Shown in pieces: positions 34,976-46,851 of a DNA stretch of 64,000 nucleotides. Every line of letters starts with the position of its first letter. The first letter of the stretch is position 1. Position numbers and translations under genes: made by a program. A model generated the notes under the pieces. The model searched no databases and had not been told where the DNA came from. It saw only the letters and a program-made list of their open reading frames with translations. Source of the DNA: Pyricularia pennisetigena (lineage: Eukaryota; Ascomycota; Sordariomycetes; Magnaporthales; Pyriculariaceae). The DNA lies in assembly GCF_004337985.1 (NCBI RefSeq), contig NC_043741.1, positions 2,050,269-2,114,268 on the forward strand. The letters run 5' to 3'.

Positions 34976-37516
34976 TCACGCCGACTTGGCAGCCAGCTCG
35001 CGATCCACACCCCTAGCGATATAGTCCGAAATCGCCATGTTCGTAATCATGGGGTTCACGCCCGACGCCGACGGGAACACGCTCGCGTCCGCGACAAAAA
35101 GGTTCTCGTAGCCCCAGACGCGGCCTTTGGGGTTCACGACACCCTCGCCCTCGTTGATGCCCATCCTGCACGTGCCCATCTGGTGAGCCGACGAGAAGGG
35201 CGCCACGGGCGGTTTGTTGCCGACCCGCCGGAGCTCCTTGATCCAGGCCGCAAAGTCCGGGTCGTTGATGCCGAGGTTTGACTTTTTCACATGACCGCCA
35301 CCGTCGTCCGAGTCGGTCGAGGCCGCGCTCGCGGGTCTCCTGACGAACGGCTCGACGCCCGGCAGGAAGGCCCGGATCTCCGTGGCCCCCATCAGGTAGC
35401 AGCACTTGGCGGTGGCGATGACGCCCTCGAGGGTGTGCGCGCGGTCAAAGTCCGATGGCGTGTAGTGCACGACCGGCGTGCCCGTCGTGGGGTCCACCTG
35501 GATCCTGCCTGCGTCGCGGTCTCGGGTCAAGGCGATGTAGACATCCATGTGGCGGTACTTGATGGCGGCGACCTTGAAGTCGATGCTGCTCTTCCAGGGC
35601 AGCATCGACATGTTGGTGTATGGTATCTGGCATGTAGGTTCGAGCTTGACGCCGTGTCCGTGGCCGTCAAGGTCCTCGAAAGACGTACAGAAACTGGTGA
35701 TAATACCTCCTGTGTAGATTTTGTTAGAACCTGTCCCCGTTGGCCGTAGGATAGTTAGTGGCTGTCATAGTCAACACTTACCCTCCCATGGCTGTATGTC
35801 CTCCTTGTAGTAAGCCCCAACAAAATTACAGGGGTGCAGATACAAGTTGTGTCCCAGGTGTCGATTCTACAGGCTTCAGGTTAGTACAAGGACGCACAGA
35901 AGCGGCAATATCTCCAAGTCCATGTGCGAGAAAAAAAAAAAAAAAAGAAATCTTGCAGCTTCACTCACCTTGACGCCGCTCTTTGTTAGAACAACAGGAC
36001 TCCACAGAGACCCTGCCGAGACAATGACCTTCTTGGCCTTGATGGCAACCTTTCTGATGGCACGTTGTTCCTTGGGCCCGGTAACCCCACCAGAGCTATC
36101 ACGAGATGTCCAAGTACCAACAACGCCTGTGGCGACCTTGCCACCGGAGGCCTCGTCGAACGTGACCTTATCAACCTGGAAACCCTCGATAAAGGTGGCT
36201 CCCGCCTTCTTCGCAGCCGGAAGCCAGCTCACTGCGGGGCCTTGCTTCTCGGCACTGCCGCAGCCCATCATGCACCGGCCGCACCAATGCTCGGCTCCTC
36301 CCGAGTTTTGCGGCAGCGCTGCGGCGTGCCACCCGAGCTTACGGCATCCGTCCAGCAAGACCTGTCCTCTGTGGGTTTGCTTGACGGCGTGTTCGCTTCC
36401 CCGGCCGGCTCCCATGTAGTCGCACACGCGATCCAGACAGTCCTGGAACTCTTCGGTCTCGAAGAAGACCAGACCACGATCTTGGCTCCACTCACGTCGG
36501 ACGAACCCCTGCGTCTGCAGACACACGCTCCAGTTGACGGTGCCGCCGCCACCCCAAGTTGAGCCCGCGGCGATGTTGGTCGATCCGTCAGCACTCACTA
36601 CGACACCGCCATTCTCGCAGAGGAGACGGCTGCCTTGCTCCTGTGGCATTGGGAATTGGTCGGGTGTGAAATAGTAGCCTTTGTCAACCACGACCACCTT
36701 GCGACCAGCCTCTGCTAGGATTTTGGCACATACTCCGCCACCACAACCCGAGCCGACGATCACGACGTCCGTGTCAATGACGGCAGGGCTGACGGGTGCC
36801 TTGTCGTCCTCTGCATTTGGCGGACGACCAAATTGGAGGAATTCAAAGTCGAAGCTCGCACCCGGCTTCCAGTCGTGGGGGACGTCGAGATAGCCGCTCG
36901 CCTGCTTGAACAGCGGGCTGGCCTGCAGCCACGCGTTCTGAGCAAACATGGACAGCGACTTGACCAGCAGCCTGATGTCGGTGAGACGAGACGCCGACCA
37001 GCCCCTAACGATGGCCTCGCGGATGTGCAGCGGCTGCTCGTGTACCGGGGTGCAATACCCCGTCAAGAAGAAGGCACCCATCCTGGTCGACACAGCAGCC
37101 AGGACGCCGCCGAGCCGGGCGCGGAGCTTGGGGTGGACCGATGTGCAGACGGTCCGCTTCATGTGGCCGACCAGGGCCGGGTTGGTGGAGAAGCTCTCGA
37201 GGAAGACGGCCTTGAGCAGCTCCTTGTCCGGGTTACCGGCGACAGTGCGGTGCACCTCTTCCAGGAGGGTGTTGTATTTGTGGTCTGGCATTTTGATCTG
37301 CGCCTTCTTGTCCGTGACTTCGGACTCGGGAGCCACGGGAGCCAGGATGGCGTCAACCAGGGATACGAGGACGGCCCACTGGACTGGCGTCCAAAAGTCG
37401 CAGGCCTCCATCTCACCAAGCTCGACGACCTTTGGCCTGGTCGGCGCGATGGTGGAATTTTTCCCCATCATGCTGTCTTGGGTTGGCGAATTTCTTTGGT
37501 CCAATCTCCCAGGCAT
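34976..37516 (-). CDS. GMC-family long-chain fatty alcohol oxidase
   Basis: FAD enzyme predicted to oxidise long-chain alcohols to aldehydes with release of H2O2. Exons 35969-37516, 35782-35866 and 34976-35709 (introns of 102 and 72 nt, phases 0 and 1, with a TACTAAC branch site in the first) give 788 residues, the usual length for this family. The N-terminal part has the WTPVQWAVLVSLVDAILAP segment seen in alcohol oxidases. The FAD-binding Rossmann motif is VVIVGSGCGGGVCAKILAEAG, continued by VVVVDKGYYF and AAGSTWGGGGTVNWS. A Cys-rich WCGRCMMGCGSAEKQGP follows. The C-terminal GMC part has HQMGTCRMG (catalytic His region) and SGVNPMITNMAISDY (conserved Asn). The start could instead be the Met pair at residues 16-17. 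The leader just upstream is strongly A-rich. Confidence 0.93.
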
Positions 37517-38547
37517 TGATTCTTGTTTTCTTGTTTTCTTGTTCTTTTTCTTTTTCTTTTTCTTTTCTTCTTTTTTTCTCTTCCTCTTTGAATTATATCA
37601 GCGCCGACTGGACACTTGATTGTTATCTGCTAAATAGACATTGGAGTTGGAAAGTGGAATTATAGTGTGTTTGTTACTGTTTGTATTGTATATTAATGAA
37701 ACCTAAATGGGCGGCATTCAGTTGTCCAAGCGGGGAATTCAAAATACTACCTCGGGATTCTCGCTTAGCGTCAAATTGCAGCGCGTTCCAAACATATACC
37801 CAACAAAAAAGCAACAGACCACTGTGGTGCGAGGTGACGAACAAAATGAAGATAGGACGGAAGAGCTCCCCCGGGTGGATTTTTCAATAGCCGTAACATC
37901 GCAGATCAGAGGCGGGCCTTTTTTTGTGCACGTGCTTTCATCTTAACTCTTTGTGGCGACCGAAATCTTATACGTAGTATGGGTTTCCAGTATTTTTACG
38001 CGTCCTTTTTCGTTCCTTTCCCGAGAAGAAAGCCACAACCTCGGGATCTTTGGAGGTTCTTTTTTTCCTCCAAGCTGAACAAGACGCTGTTGTTGTTGAC
38101 TGCAAAAACCAGGGGTTATGCCTTCCTCTTGGCTGTCAACGAGAGAATGCAGGAGGTGCCTACCTTGCCAACCCCACTCCACCATCTCTGCTTCCAGATT
38201 TGCCAGGGCAGGGAGTAACACTGAGTTGATTGGAGTAAGGTGCCATCGTCAAGCGGGGTGCAGCGGCAAACTTCCCCGGTGCTATAGTCATCCAAAGATG
38301 AGCGAGATTGCCTGCATTTTGGCCGAGATTTGAAGGGGAGAAAAAAAAAAAAACTGCCGTTAAGATCCGCGTCTATCTTGGATACCTTGGCCAGTCATCA
38401 GGATTTTCTCGTCCATGAGACAATCAATTTCTCAAAATATCTTTCTTATACAGGTATCTCCATAAACTATCAGTATCGATTCCTTCTTTTCCTAGATGCA
38501 ACAGAAACTACGATACCCAGGTAGGGGTTGTACTTGTCCTCCACTCG
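37517..38547. promoter_or_regulatory. Upstream region of the alcohol oxidase gene
   Basis: About 1 kb. Directly before the ATG lies a pyrimidine tract on plus (37522-37586), which is an A/G-rich leader in the minus-strand transcript. The rest holds no gene I can support. The far end is the 3' region of the next minus-strand gene. Confidence 0.5.
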
Positions 38548-40764
38548 TCAACTCTCATAATAATGGTACGTGTCCCGATCCAGATATGATACTGTCGGCC
38601 TCCTCGCCGACGGTCTCGGGAAAGGATTGATATCCGGAGAGGAGTCGCGCGCGTAGGTGGTGTAAGCGCGCCTCTGTCGCTCCATTGCCAATCTTGCCGT
38701 CCGCTCTCGCTGCTCCTGTTCTTCGACCTTGCGCCAGTATTCTTCTTCATGACGCTCCGCCTCCCGCTGCCGGTAGTACGCCGCGCGAGCTTGCGCGTCT
38801 GCGGCGTGTCTCTCCTTTTCCACCCTGATCCTCTCGCCCGCGACTGCAGCCGCGGCGATGCGTTCGCGCTCTTCAAGCTCGATTCCGACCGCAATCTCTC
38901 TCTGCGTCCGCGCCGGCTCGACCAACCTCACCCCCGGTATCTGCCCTGGGAAGTAACGGGGCTGAGCAGCCAACCCTTCCGGTAGCCGGCGGTTGGCTGC
39001 CATGGTGGCCTCGTCTATTAGACGCGTCTCCTCTCGCTCCTCGGCCTTTCCATGTATCCGGCCCCGGTTGTAGGCCTCTTGGATGTCGACGACAGGAACC
39101 ATGGGCTGCTGCTGAAGCACCGACTGCTGCTGGTATTGTTGATGCTGCCGTTGCTGCATCACTGGCTGCTGCTGCTGGACGACGACGGGAGCAGATGCTG
39201 GCGCGTTGGGGACGTGAGGCATGATTCTTTGCGGCTGTCTTCGAGAGGTTTGACTATGCTGACGCCTGCCGCCATGCACTTTATACGTATATTCGCCCTC
39301 GTTTTGGCTGCGTCTGCGGCTGCTGGATCGTGAATGGTACTCGGAGCCTTGAACGTATTTCTTGGGCCCTTTCTGACGCTTCCTGCGCCGGCCGTCAGAG
39401 ACGGAGCCATGCGAGGTTGGCATGCTGATTTCGTCTTCGCTGCCCGACCATGAGCCGCTGCTGGATGATCCACTGCTGTCTGATTCGGAGCCCGAATCCG
39501 AGTCTGAGCTGGAGGAGTCGCTCTGGTCGCGCCGACGGCCGTCTCGCCCCTGGTTGACGGGTCTGAGTCGACCAACTGGGGCCCGACCAGCCGGAGGTCG
39601 ACTAACCGGACCCGGTCTACCAACAGGGCCAGGTCTGCCAGCAGCAGCAGGGCCAGGTCGACCAACTGGTGGTCGAGGTGCTTGAGGATGTCCATTTTGC
39701 ATCGGATGCAGTGGCGGACCTCCGGGCAACCGAGGAGGAGGAGGCACTTGGCGCGGCGGTCCAAGATTGGCATTGAATTGGCCTGGAGGAGGGAACTGCC
39801 CTTGAGGGGGACCTTGCGGGAAACCGGTCATTTGATCCATCATGAAATCTGGAGGGAAATCATGCGGTCCCGATAGGCCATCAATACCATGATGCATCCT
39901 CTGCGCCTTGATGTCTTCCTCTATCTCCCTCTCCTTGAGCAAGGCCTCAACATCTACACCAGGCTTGGGCGCATTCTTGAAATAGGCGGTGATGGAGACG
40001 CGCTTCTCCATCTTCTTTTTCTTCTTTTTGACCTGGCCGTTGGGCTTGGATATGAGCACCGTGGTCACGGACGTTGTCCCAGGCTTAGTGCCACCATGCA
40101 GCTTCTTCTCGTATTTCTTATACTCCTTGTCTGTCAACTCTCGACGTTTGTCGTCCAGCTGAACAAGAGTGATCTCGAATCGTTCCGGGTCAGTTAGCTC
40201 ATGCATCTCGAGCTTCCTGCGCGCCTTTTCGATCTGTCGCTGCTGGCCGGCGCCCATACCCTTCTTCTTCTCGGCGACGCCACTGTCGCTTGCCTTGTTC
40301 AGCTGGCGGATTTGCCGAATGATCTCCTTGCGTGGCAGATCCTCGATCTCGGTGACATGAGCATTCATCCACGTCGATTGGATCTTTTCTCCCTCGGCCG
40401 TGTGGCCCTCATCACCCTCGACCGGCTCGATGCGGAAGACATAGTAGGTCGTCAACCGATCGCGGCAGTCTTCGGGCGAGCGAAACTCGTCGCGCAAATC
40501 TGAGATCTCGTGCATGCTACGTTTCTTCATAATGCGTGGCGTCATGGGTGGCATCATGGGTGGTCTGGCGATAGGCTGCCCCATGTTGGGCTGGGCCATT
40601 TCTGGGTGTGGCTGCGGGCGCGGGGCCATCATGTTTGGTCCTGGGCGAGGACGTCCCCCCATACCTGGTGGAGGCGGTGGTCTCATGCCGTTTGGTGGTG
40701 GTGGAGGCCCACCACGGCCGCCATGTTGGATGAAGCCGTCGGGGAAAATGCCGGCGTTTGACAT
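38548..40764 (-). CDS. Pro/Ser-rich charged protein of unknown function
   Basis: A single exon of 738 residues starting MSNAGIFPDGFIQHGG at 40764. The frame is open further upstream, but this Met begins the protein-like part. Residues of about 15-75 are Pro/Met/Gly-rich (PPPPPNGMRPPPPPGMGG). A conserved-looking charged domain follows (SMHEISDLRDEFRSPEDC, TYYVFRIEPVEGDEG, LPRKEIIRQIRQLNKA). A Lys run precedes SITAYFKNAPKPGVDVEAL. The middle is Pro/Gly/Arg-rich, then a Ser/Asp block (SDSSSSDSDSGSESDSSGSS) and a basic KRQKGPKKY stretch that may serve nuclear import. A Gln-rich segment and a long charged helix with many Arg/Glu follow, ending in DTYHYYES. The composition suggests a nuclear RNA- or chromatin-associated scaffold, but that is only inference from composition. 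Confidence 0.8.
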   Translation of the reverse strand: MSNAGIFPDGFIQHGGRGGPPPPPNGMRPPPPPGMGGRPRPGPNMMAPRPQPHPEMAQPNMGQPIARPPMMPPMTPRIMKKRSMHEISDLRDEFRSPEDCRDRLTTYYVFRIEPVEGDEGHTAEGEKIQSTWMNAHVTEIEDLPRKEIIRQIRQLNKASDSGVAEKKKGMGAGQQRQIEKARRKLEMHELTDPERFEITLVQLDDKRRELTDKEYKKYEKKLHGGTKPGTTSVTTVLISKPNGQVKKKKKKMEKRVSITAYFKNAPKPGVDVEALLKEREIEEDIKAQRMHHGIDGLSGPHDFPPDFMMDQMTGFPQGPPQGQFPPPGQFNANLGPPRQVPPPPRLPGGPPLHPMQNGHPQAPRPPVGRPGPAAAGRPGPVGRPGPVSRPPAGRAPVGRLRPVNQGRDGRRRDQSDSSSSDSDSGSESDSSGSSSSGSWSGSEDEISMPTSHGSVSDGRRRKRQKGPKKYVQGSEYHSRSSSRRRSQNEGEYTYKVHGGRRQHSQTSRRQPQRIMPHVPNAPASAPVVVQQQQPVMQQRQHQQYQQQSVLQQQPMVPVVDIQEAYNRGRIHGKAEEREETRLIDEATMAANRRLPEGLAAQPRYFPGQIPGVRLVEPARTQREIAVGIELEERERIAAAAVAGERIRVEKERHAADAQARAAYYRQREAERHEEEYWRKVEEQEQRERTARLAMERQRRAYTTYARDSSPDINPFPRPSARRPTVSYLDRDTYHYYES

Positions 40765-43700
40765 GCTTTGGATGTTTGAAGGGACAATAACAGCAATTGA
40801 AAGTGGAGTGGTCGGGCGAATGGCCTTTCTCAGGCCTTGGTATTCATGAAGCCGAGTTGTCCTCGTTTTACTGGGCGAATCCAGAGTTGCGAGGCTCAAA
40901 CACACCTCTTCCGATTTGGGCGCGAGAACCTGGGGGGCAAAGGCTGGCTTATATCAACGCCAGTCACGGGACACAAAAGGTAACGAGTGGCAAGCGAAGA
41001 ACATGCTCTCAGATTCAAGCGAGTATACCTGTACCTGGTACACACCAGTAACATTGCCTGAGTGACCACCATTGTCCTGTCACAAGCATAGCGTGTTTTG
41101 ATAGTCTGAGGCTCTGCTTTCCATACAATCTGGGCGAGAACGGCCGTTCAAAGCACGTTTCTTTAGCGCCTCCCCTCTCTTCCCCTTTATCAGGCCAGCA
41201 CTCGAGGCTAAACCAGACAGGCTACATCACTGATTCGCGGCAGTTTCTGTGTCACCCACCCCCGACATGTCAGGCGGAAACGTGGCTGCCCAATACTCAA
41301 TAACAAAACACGAAGAAGGAGTCCAGTGTCGATCGATTTTCCCACGACTGTCACCGAACACGGACGTGGATGTGCACGACATGCAGAACCGACTGACTTG
41401 AGCGAGTGGGGGATATATCGTTTCGATCATTTACCGATCAGCTTTGTTCATTTATCAGAATCACCAAATATACTCGGTGATGTATTGGCACGGCATATGC
41501 ATGCAGCTTCGAGCTACTTAGTACCTTTGATTGATGCCTTGATTCCTGTCAAGCAGCAAGCAACTTGGATCTAGCTGGATTCGTCCTGTCCTCAATCGTA
41601 ACGATCAGATTGCATACAGTGACAGAACGTCGTCCTCCTCGACTGGAGCTAGCTACCGAGGTGACGGCTAGGTGTAGGTGGGAAAAGGAGGCTTCGAATA
41701 GCGGGGACCACATGACGCTCCGAGGCGCTGTTTCGCCCGCCCAATATGGTGGTTCGCCTAGCCGCCTTCCCGAGCAGGCGACCACTCTCAGAATCCATCG
41801 CATTCATGCATCAGCGTGCAATATCTCTTGTTGCATATCGAGCTCATCTAGCAAGGAAGTTTCGATTTGTTCGTCATTGAGTGATTGGTAGTCACAAAAT
41901 AAGAATGTTATGGAGACTACTCAACCATTAACTGTAATCAAGGTCTCATCAACACGGGTTGTCGGTGCGATTACTAGCCCCTCTGGCAAACATGTTCAAC
42001 TCGAGCCCTCCGAATCCCATGCGAACGTGAGGAACAAAGGGTAAAATGGAAACGGGCGGCACGGGAAAGCGGGAGCGGACCTTGAACCTCGTGGGAATGA
42101 GTAACAAGGTTTTCGCCCGTTTTATTTTGTGTTCTCTCTTTCTCTCGCAATCTTTTCCCACCTTGATTGCCAACGTCCATATGCAGGCCGGCGTTGTTCT
42201 GTACGACATGGCTACGTTTATGGCGTGTCGATGCAATCGCCCGACAGGTTAGGAAGTGACACAACGCGAAAGCCAGCTTGGCTGCCTTGCTGCCGCGCAT
42301 CAGGGAATTAAAGAGGGTAAAACTCGTCTATGTGGATGACGATTTTGTGATTGAATCGGATAAAAGGGGGGCTAGGTAAGACTAGGAGATGTGCATCTTC
42401 CCCATCTTCCCATTTGAGAAGCAAAGAGGGCTCTGCAACTGTGACGAATGCTAGCTGCATGCAACACACCCATTATAAAAGAAAACCCTTTGATTTGCCC
42501 TGGGTAGTTTGTTAAAACGAAAATGCAAGAGAAGTATGTGAGCCCAGCTGAAGCTGCAAAGCGAAAAATCCGCCCGAATCCGCAGATCACCAAAAAAGAA
42601 AATAAAAGAATCAATCATGAAATCTCTCTTACCACGGCACTTCTCTGACCATCGGCCCACTCAAACGGCAACACGCCAACATACCTTTCGGGCGAAGCAC
42701 TCCCCATGCTGTGTATGTATGTGGGGAGCAACCGCCCGGGCGGGGGAGCTGCACATCAGTCGGGCGAAGGTTGATGCCGTGCATCATGCAGCGCTCGCCA
42801 GTGCAGACCGAATCAGCTCATGACTGAAAGTCTCGGTGAAGAGGAATGGAAGGGCGTGCTCGCCCAACTTTTTGAAGCTGGATATGGGGGAAAAAAAAGG
42901 GGTGTGAGATTTGGGCCTTACCGGAAACTTGCCCAAAGACGACTGCCCATTAGAAAATAGTCTAGACTAGACTAGTCTAGATGGTTAGGTTTGACCGTAT
43001 ATGTGCTCAACCTCCCATTTCCCACTGTCCTCGTTTCCAAAACGGGAGGGCACTGCAAGGCCGGTACAAAGAACAGAGTACAAGAGGTTGGGTGGCCAAG
43101 TCTTGTGGCTGTAGCAGGGCACAAAATACTTGTGTACACGAGATATGGATGAGACGTCGTTCAAGGGGGAAACCCGAAAGAAAGAAAGAAAGAAAAAAAA
43201 AAAAAAAACACGCGAGGACTTGATGGGGTCCGATGTAATGCACACGTGAGCTCAGTCGATGGCACTAGCCCCATGCTGTTCTTCAGTAGACACAATATTT
43301 GGAGCAAACATTGTACGATACTTTATGAGTACAAAGGAGACGAAAAAGTTGAGCAGTCAGCCACACTGGCTGAAGTCGTCGGAAAGACCTTTTTTTTCTC
43401 GTTCTCCTCAGACAAATCCAGCAAGCCTCATCTTGCTAGTGCCCCCTTTACCGCAAGGGGCGATGATTGTGCTGCTCAAGCCACGAGTCTGTGATGGGCC
43501 GTCGAGATGGTGCCCAAACGTGGTTTCTGCGGATTGCAACAACAACAAATAAAAGAGAAACACACCAGAGGAAAAGAAAATCCAGGGCGACGTATCGCAA
43601 AGTGGTGTGTACACGGTCGACGTGGTACAGAACGGATCGGAGCACAGATGGCCGGCGGTGGACTCCGAAATAAAAGACTTCTGTTTTTTTTTTTTTTTTT

Positions 43701-44406
43701 TTTTTTNNNNNNNNNNNNNNNNNNNNNNNNNNNNNNNNNNNNNNNNNTTTTTTGTAGTACTTGAGATATGACGGTTAGGAATCATGACAGAGGCAAAGAT
43801 AGGTACGGCTCGATAGAGCTGACCGGCGGGAGGGGCTGTCTTATTTCCAGCCTGACTTGGTGGAGGAACAGGAGTCAGTATAGTCGCGCAAAGAAAGCAT
43901 CAAGCTGAGACGGTCATACTCGGGCTCTGGCGGAGCGTCGGCAAATGATCTCGCAAGAGTTTTTTTTTTTTACTTTTGGTCTTAAATCACATCGATCAGT
44001 AACATTCAATTAGATCTTGACGCGCACTGCTGGACATGACATCTGTCATATGGGGGGACGTCTGGACGTGCCGAGACGGAACTGTACTCAGAAAAGTCGT
44101 CGGGGGTAAGGCTTCAGACCACAACAATGAGTGGTTTGTTCTGGTCCTGCTAGTTGCCACAATCCAAGTCATTGTGTATGGATGAGTCTCTATGCTGCGG
44201 TTCGTTTGCTTGTACGCCATATAGATAGATAATCCCGATGCGGGCAGGCATATACTTTGTAACTTGGCCAGTGGCTTATTACCACCACCAAACATTGCAA
44301 GCCACAGTGACATGCATTATCCAGTGCTTTGCAAGGCATAAAAATAGCACGCAAGCATACAAAAGACACACGATGTATACAGATACAAGACATGCCCCTC
44401 CACCAT
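40765..44406. other. Gene-poor region with assembly gap
   Basis: About 3.6 kb with no supported gene. It contains a perfect 14-bp palindrome (42967-42980), an A tract near 43193-43208 and a poly(T) interrupted by the N gap. Confidence 0.5.
43707..43747. other. Assembly gap (41 N)
   Basis: Run of N flanked by T on both sides (43685-43706 and 43748-43753). The break is evidently due to a homopolymer, so the true length is unknown. Confidence 0.98.
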
Positions 44407-46299
44407 CTACTCAACCTCGGCGGCTTCGACCTCGGACCTCTTGGCATCCCTGACCGCACCAGAAAGCTCCAGGGCACCGCGGCAGACGTACGACTCGAAC
44501 TCGCGCGCGGGGACCTTGTTCTGAAACATTTCCTCCAGCTCGACGTAGGTGCGGCCCTTCATCTCGGGCAGGCAAAAGTACAGGTACAGGCACATGGGCA
44601 CCGAGGGCGCCAGGAAGACGAAGCAGATCTTGCCACCCAGGTTCGCCTGGTCCGGGTTGATCAGGTACGGCATCACCTGCAACACGGCGCACGAGACGAC
44701 CGTAGCGCTCATGATGTTGATGGAGTAGGTCTTTTGCCGGTGCGAGGGAGAGGGGGTCTCGCCTCCGATTGCGTAGGCCACCGCGCCGAGGGTTGCTTGA
44801 TACTGTTGAGAGGAAAGGAGGATACCATGTTAGACTGTCCATATAAAAGTCGTGTTTCTTGAAAGTTCACGTGCGTGTGTCATACTCACCAGGAAGCCCC
44901 AAACTGTCATAAACGCAACCGTAGCCTTGAGCGAGGGCGCGTTGTTGATGGTGCTGATGCCACCGATGAGCAGTAGTCCTGCAGTCATGACAAGCATGCC
45001 TCCAACCACGAGCCTGGTGCCATTTTGTTTGTTAGTAAACAATCTTATTGTTTGGGAAAACTTGATCTACCCAGCAATTCAAAAAGAATACAAAAAAGGC
45101 AGTAAAGTTCCACTCACGGTCGACGTCCCAACCGGTCTATCAGTGGCCAAGAGCACATGTTACCAACCAACTGAATCGCATACGCGGCCTGAGCAATTCC
45201 CAGCGCGTTGTCCACCCCGGCCAGCTTGAAATAGTAGGCTAGGTAACCAGCAATGAAGTTAACGCCGATAAACTGCTGTGCGATGTAGACCATGCAGATG
45301 ATCAGTGTCCGCCTGCCGTTGGGGCCCCTGAAGCACTCAACCCATCCACCTGACCCAGACGACTCGAGCTCCTTCTCCTTGATCACGGCCGAGGTCATCA
45401 GCGCCATCGCGCCGTCGACATCAAACCCAGGACCGTTGAACTTGCGAAACGCCGCGGCGGCCTCCTTCGGCCTGCCGTGGAGGATGAGCCAAGACGGCGA
45501 CTCGGGAAGCACGGCCAGGGATCCGACGAGCAGGATTGCGGGGAAAATGAGCTGCGTGATGACGGGCACCCTCCACTGCGCGTCGTCGGCGTAGGTCGCC
45601 GAGGAAGCATACACGGCGACCGAGCTCAGCCACTGGCCGATGACGATCATGGTGTTGGTGAGGGCCAGGCACACGCCGCGGAGCCTGACGGGGGCCAGCT
45701 CGGCGACGTAGACGGGGCCCAGGGAGTGGCCCAGGCCGAACCCAAAGGCGCCGACGAGCTTGCCGCCAAAGAGGACGGGGATGGTCTCGGCAAAGTACTG
45801 CGTCAAGACGCCGGCGGTGCAGATCAGGGCCGCCATCACTATGACCCTCTTGCGGCCAATGGCGTCGGAGAGGATGCCCGTGGCCAAGGCAGAGGTGAAG
45901 ATGCCGACGGTGGCGGCTGCGTTGAGGATCTGTTGGTCGCTTGCCGATATCAGGCGCACATCGTTGATGGTGTGACCAAAGCGGTTGAGAAAAGCATCCG
46001 ATGCCAGCACGTTGCCGATGATGTTTATTTCGTAGCCAAAGTTTACCGGCAGCATATATATCAGCAGACCTTTGAGCAGGTGAAGGCTTTTTGTCAGGTC
46101 ACACTTCTTGTTGTATGTGGTCTTGGGGGGGGAAACATCAGAATAACTCACAGAAGCTCAAAACCCTTCTGTTGTCCCAAAAGTCTCGCAGCGTGACCTT
46201 GCCATCGGGAAGAGTGCTAGAGGGTGTCTGTGCATGGTTTTCGACATCTTTTCGCTGCCGTCGCGTCTCGCCACTGTCGACCTCACGCGTAGCTGCCAT
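44407..46299 (-). CDS. MFS sugar transporter (sugar/H+ symporter, maltose-permease-like)
   Basis: Exons 46152-46299, 45118-46069, 44890-45013 and 44407-44802 (introns of 82, 104 and 87 nt, phases 1, 2 and 0) give 539 residues, the normal size for fungal sugar porters. The cytoplasmic N-terminus (MAATREVDSGETRRQ) leads into twelve predicted membrane segments, the first being CLLIYMLPVNFGYEIN. Sugar-porter signatures present are DAIGRKRV between helices 2 and 3, APVRLRG after helix 4, LPESPSWLI after helix 6 and DRLGRRP between helices 8 and 9. A segment around QQFIGVNFIAGY matches the helix 7 sugar-site region. PESPSW rather than PESPRW leans toward alpha-glucoside or disaccharide permeases, but the substrate cannot be read. 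Located at the plasma membrane by family. The gene lies downstream of an Sde182-like gene on the same strand, 552 bp away. Confidence 0.93.
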
Positions 46300-46851
46300 C
46301 TTGCTGGTCGTCGGGATGCTGCTCCCATAAGCGAGGAGGATGGCTTGAAGTGACGTTGCATATGAGCTAAAGACGGCTTAGAGACTGCTAAGATCCCGTA
46401 TATTTAAACCTCGGGAAATCAACCCAGTAGGCAGGCTTCTCATGGGAGATGCGGTTAACAGTGCTCAGTTGGGCAAGTCCATCAAGGGATGGTCACGAGT
46501 TAGTCAAGCTCTCCGCATCAGGACATACAATAGTAGAAAAAGTGGAGGTCAACATGGGGTATTCAAGTTGTATAACTGCTGGTCTGGGGGGGACTCCAAG
46601 TTGACCCCGAAGAACCTCCGAAGAAGGTGTGTACCATGGAAACCCAAACGAGCAACCGTTGCAGGGCCTCCTCCTTACCGCAAAGTGGTACATATCTGTT
46701 TAGCATTCCTACTTTGTACATATGTATCCTTGGTATTTGGCTCACCTGCCGATAAATTCCAGTAAATAACCAGATAGAAGACAACCTCATTCACCACCAC
46801 TCAGTGGGGTAGTCTTTGGATAAACTGGCAGTTTATCCCTTCAACAGCTGT
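46300..46851. promoter_or_regulatory. Promoter region of the sugar transporter
   Basis: 552 bp between the transporter start and the stop of the Sde182-like gene. TATATTTAAA-like sequence occurs at about 46397-46407 (minus-strand TATA candidate, about 100 bp upstream of the ATG). Confidence 0.45.

Noticed and set aside
21214..35000. Search for tRNA, 5S rRNA and CRISPR-like arrays
   Set aside because: No A-box/B-box pair, no 5S start and no regularly spaced repeats were seen by eye. The tandem repeats present are simple microsatellites.
36833..37519. 228-codon open frame on plus over the alcohol oxidase
   Set aside because: Antisense of exon 1, with no recognisable protein features.
45477..46196. 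239-codon open frame antisense to the sugar transporter
   Set aside because: Gly/Asp/His-rich shadow of membrane-helix codons.
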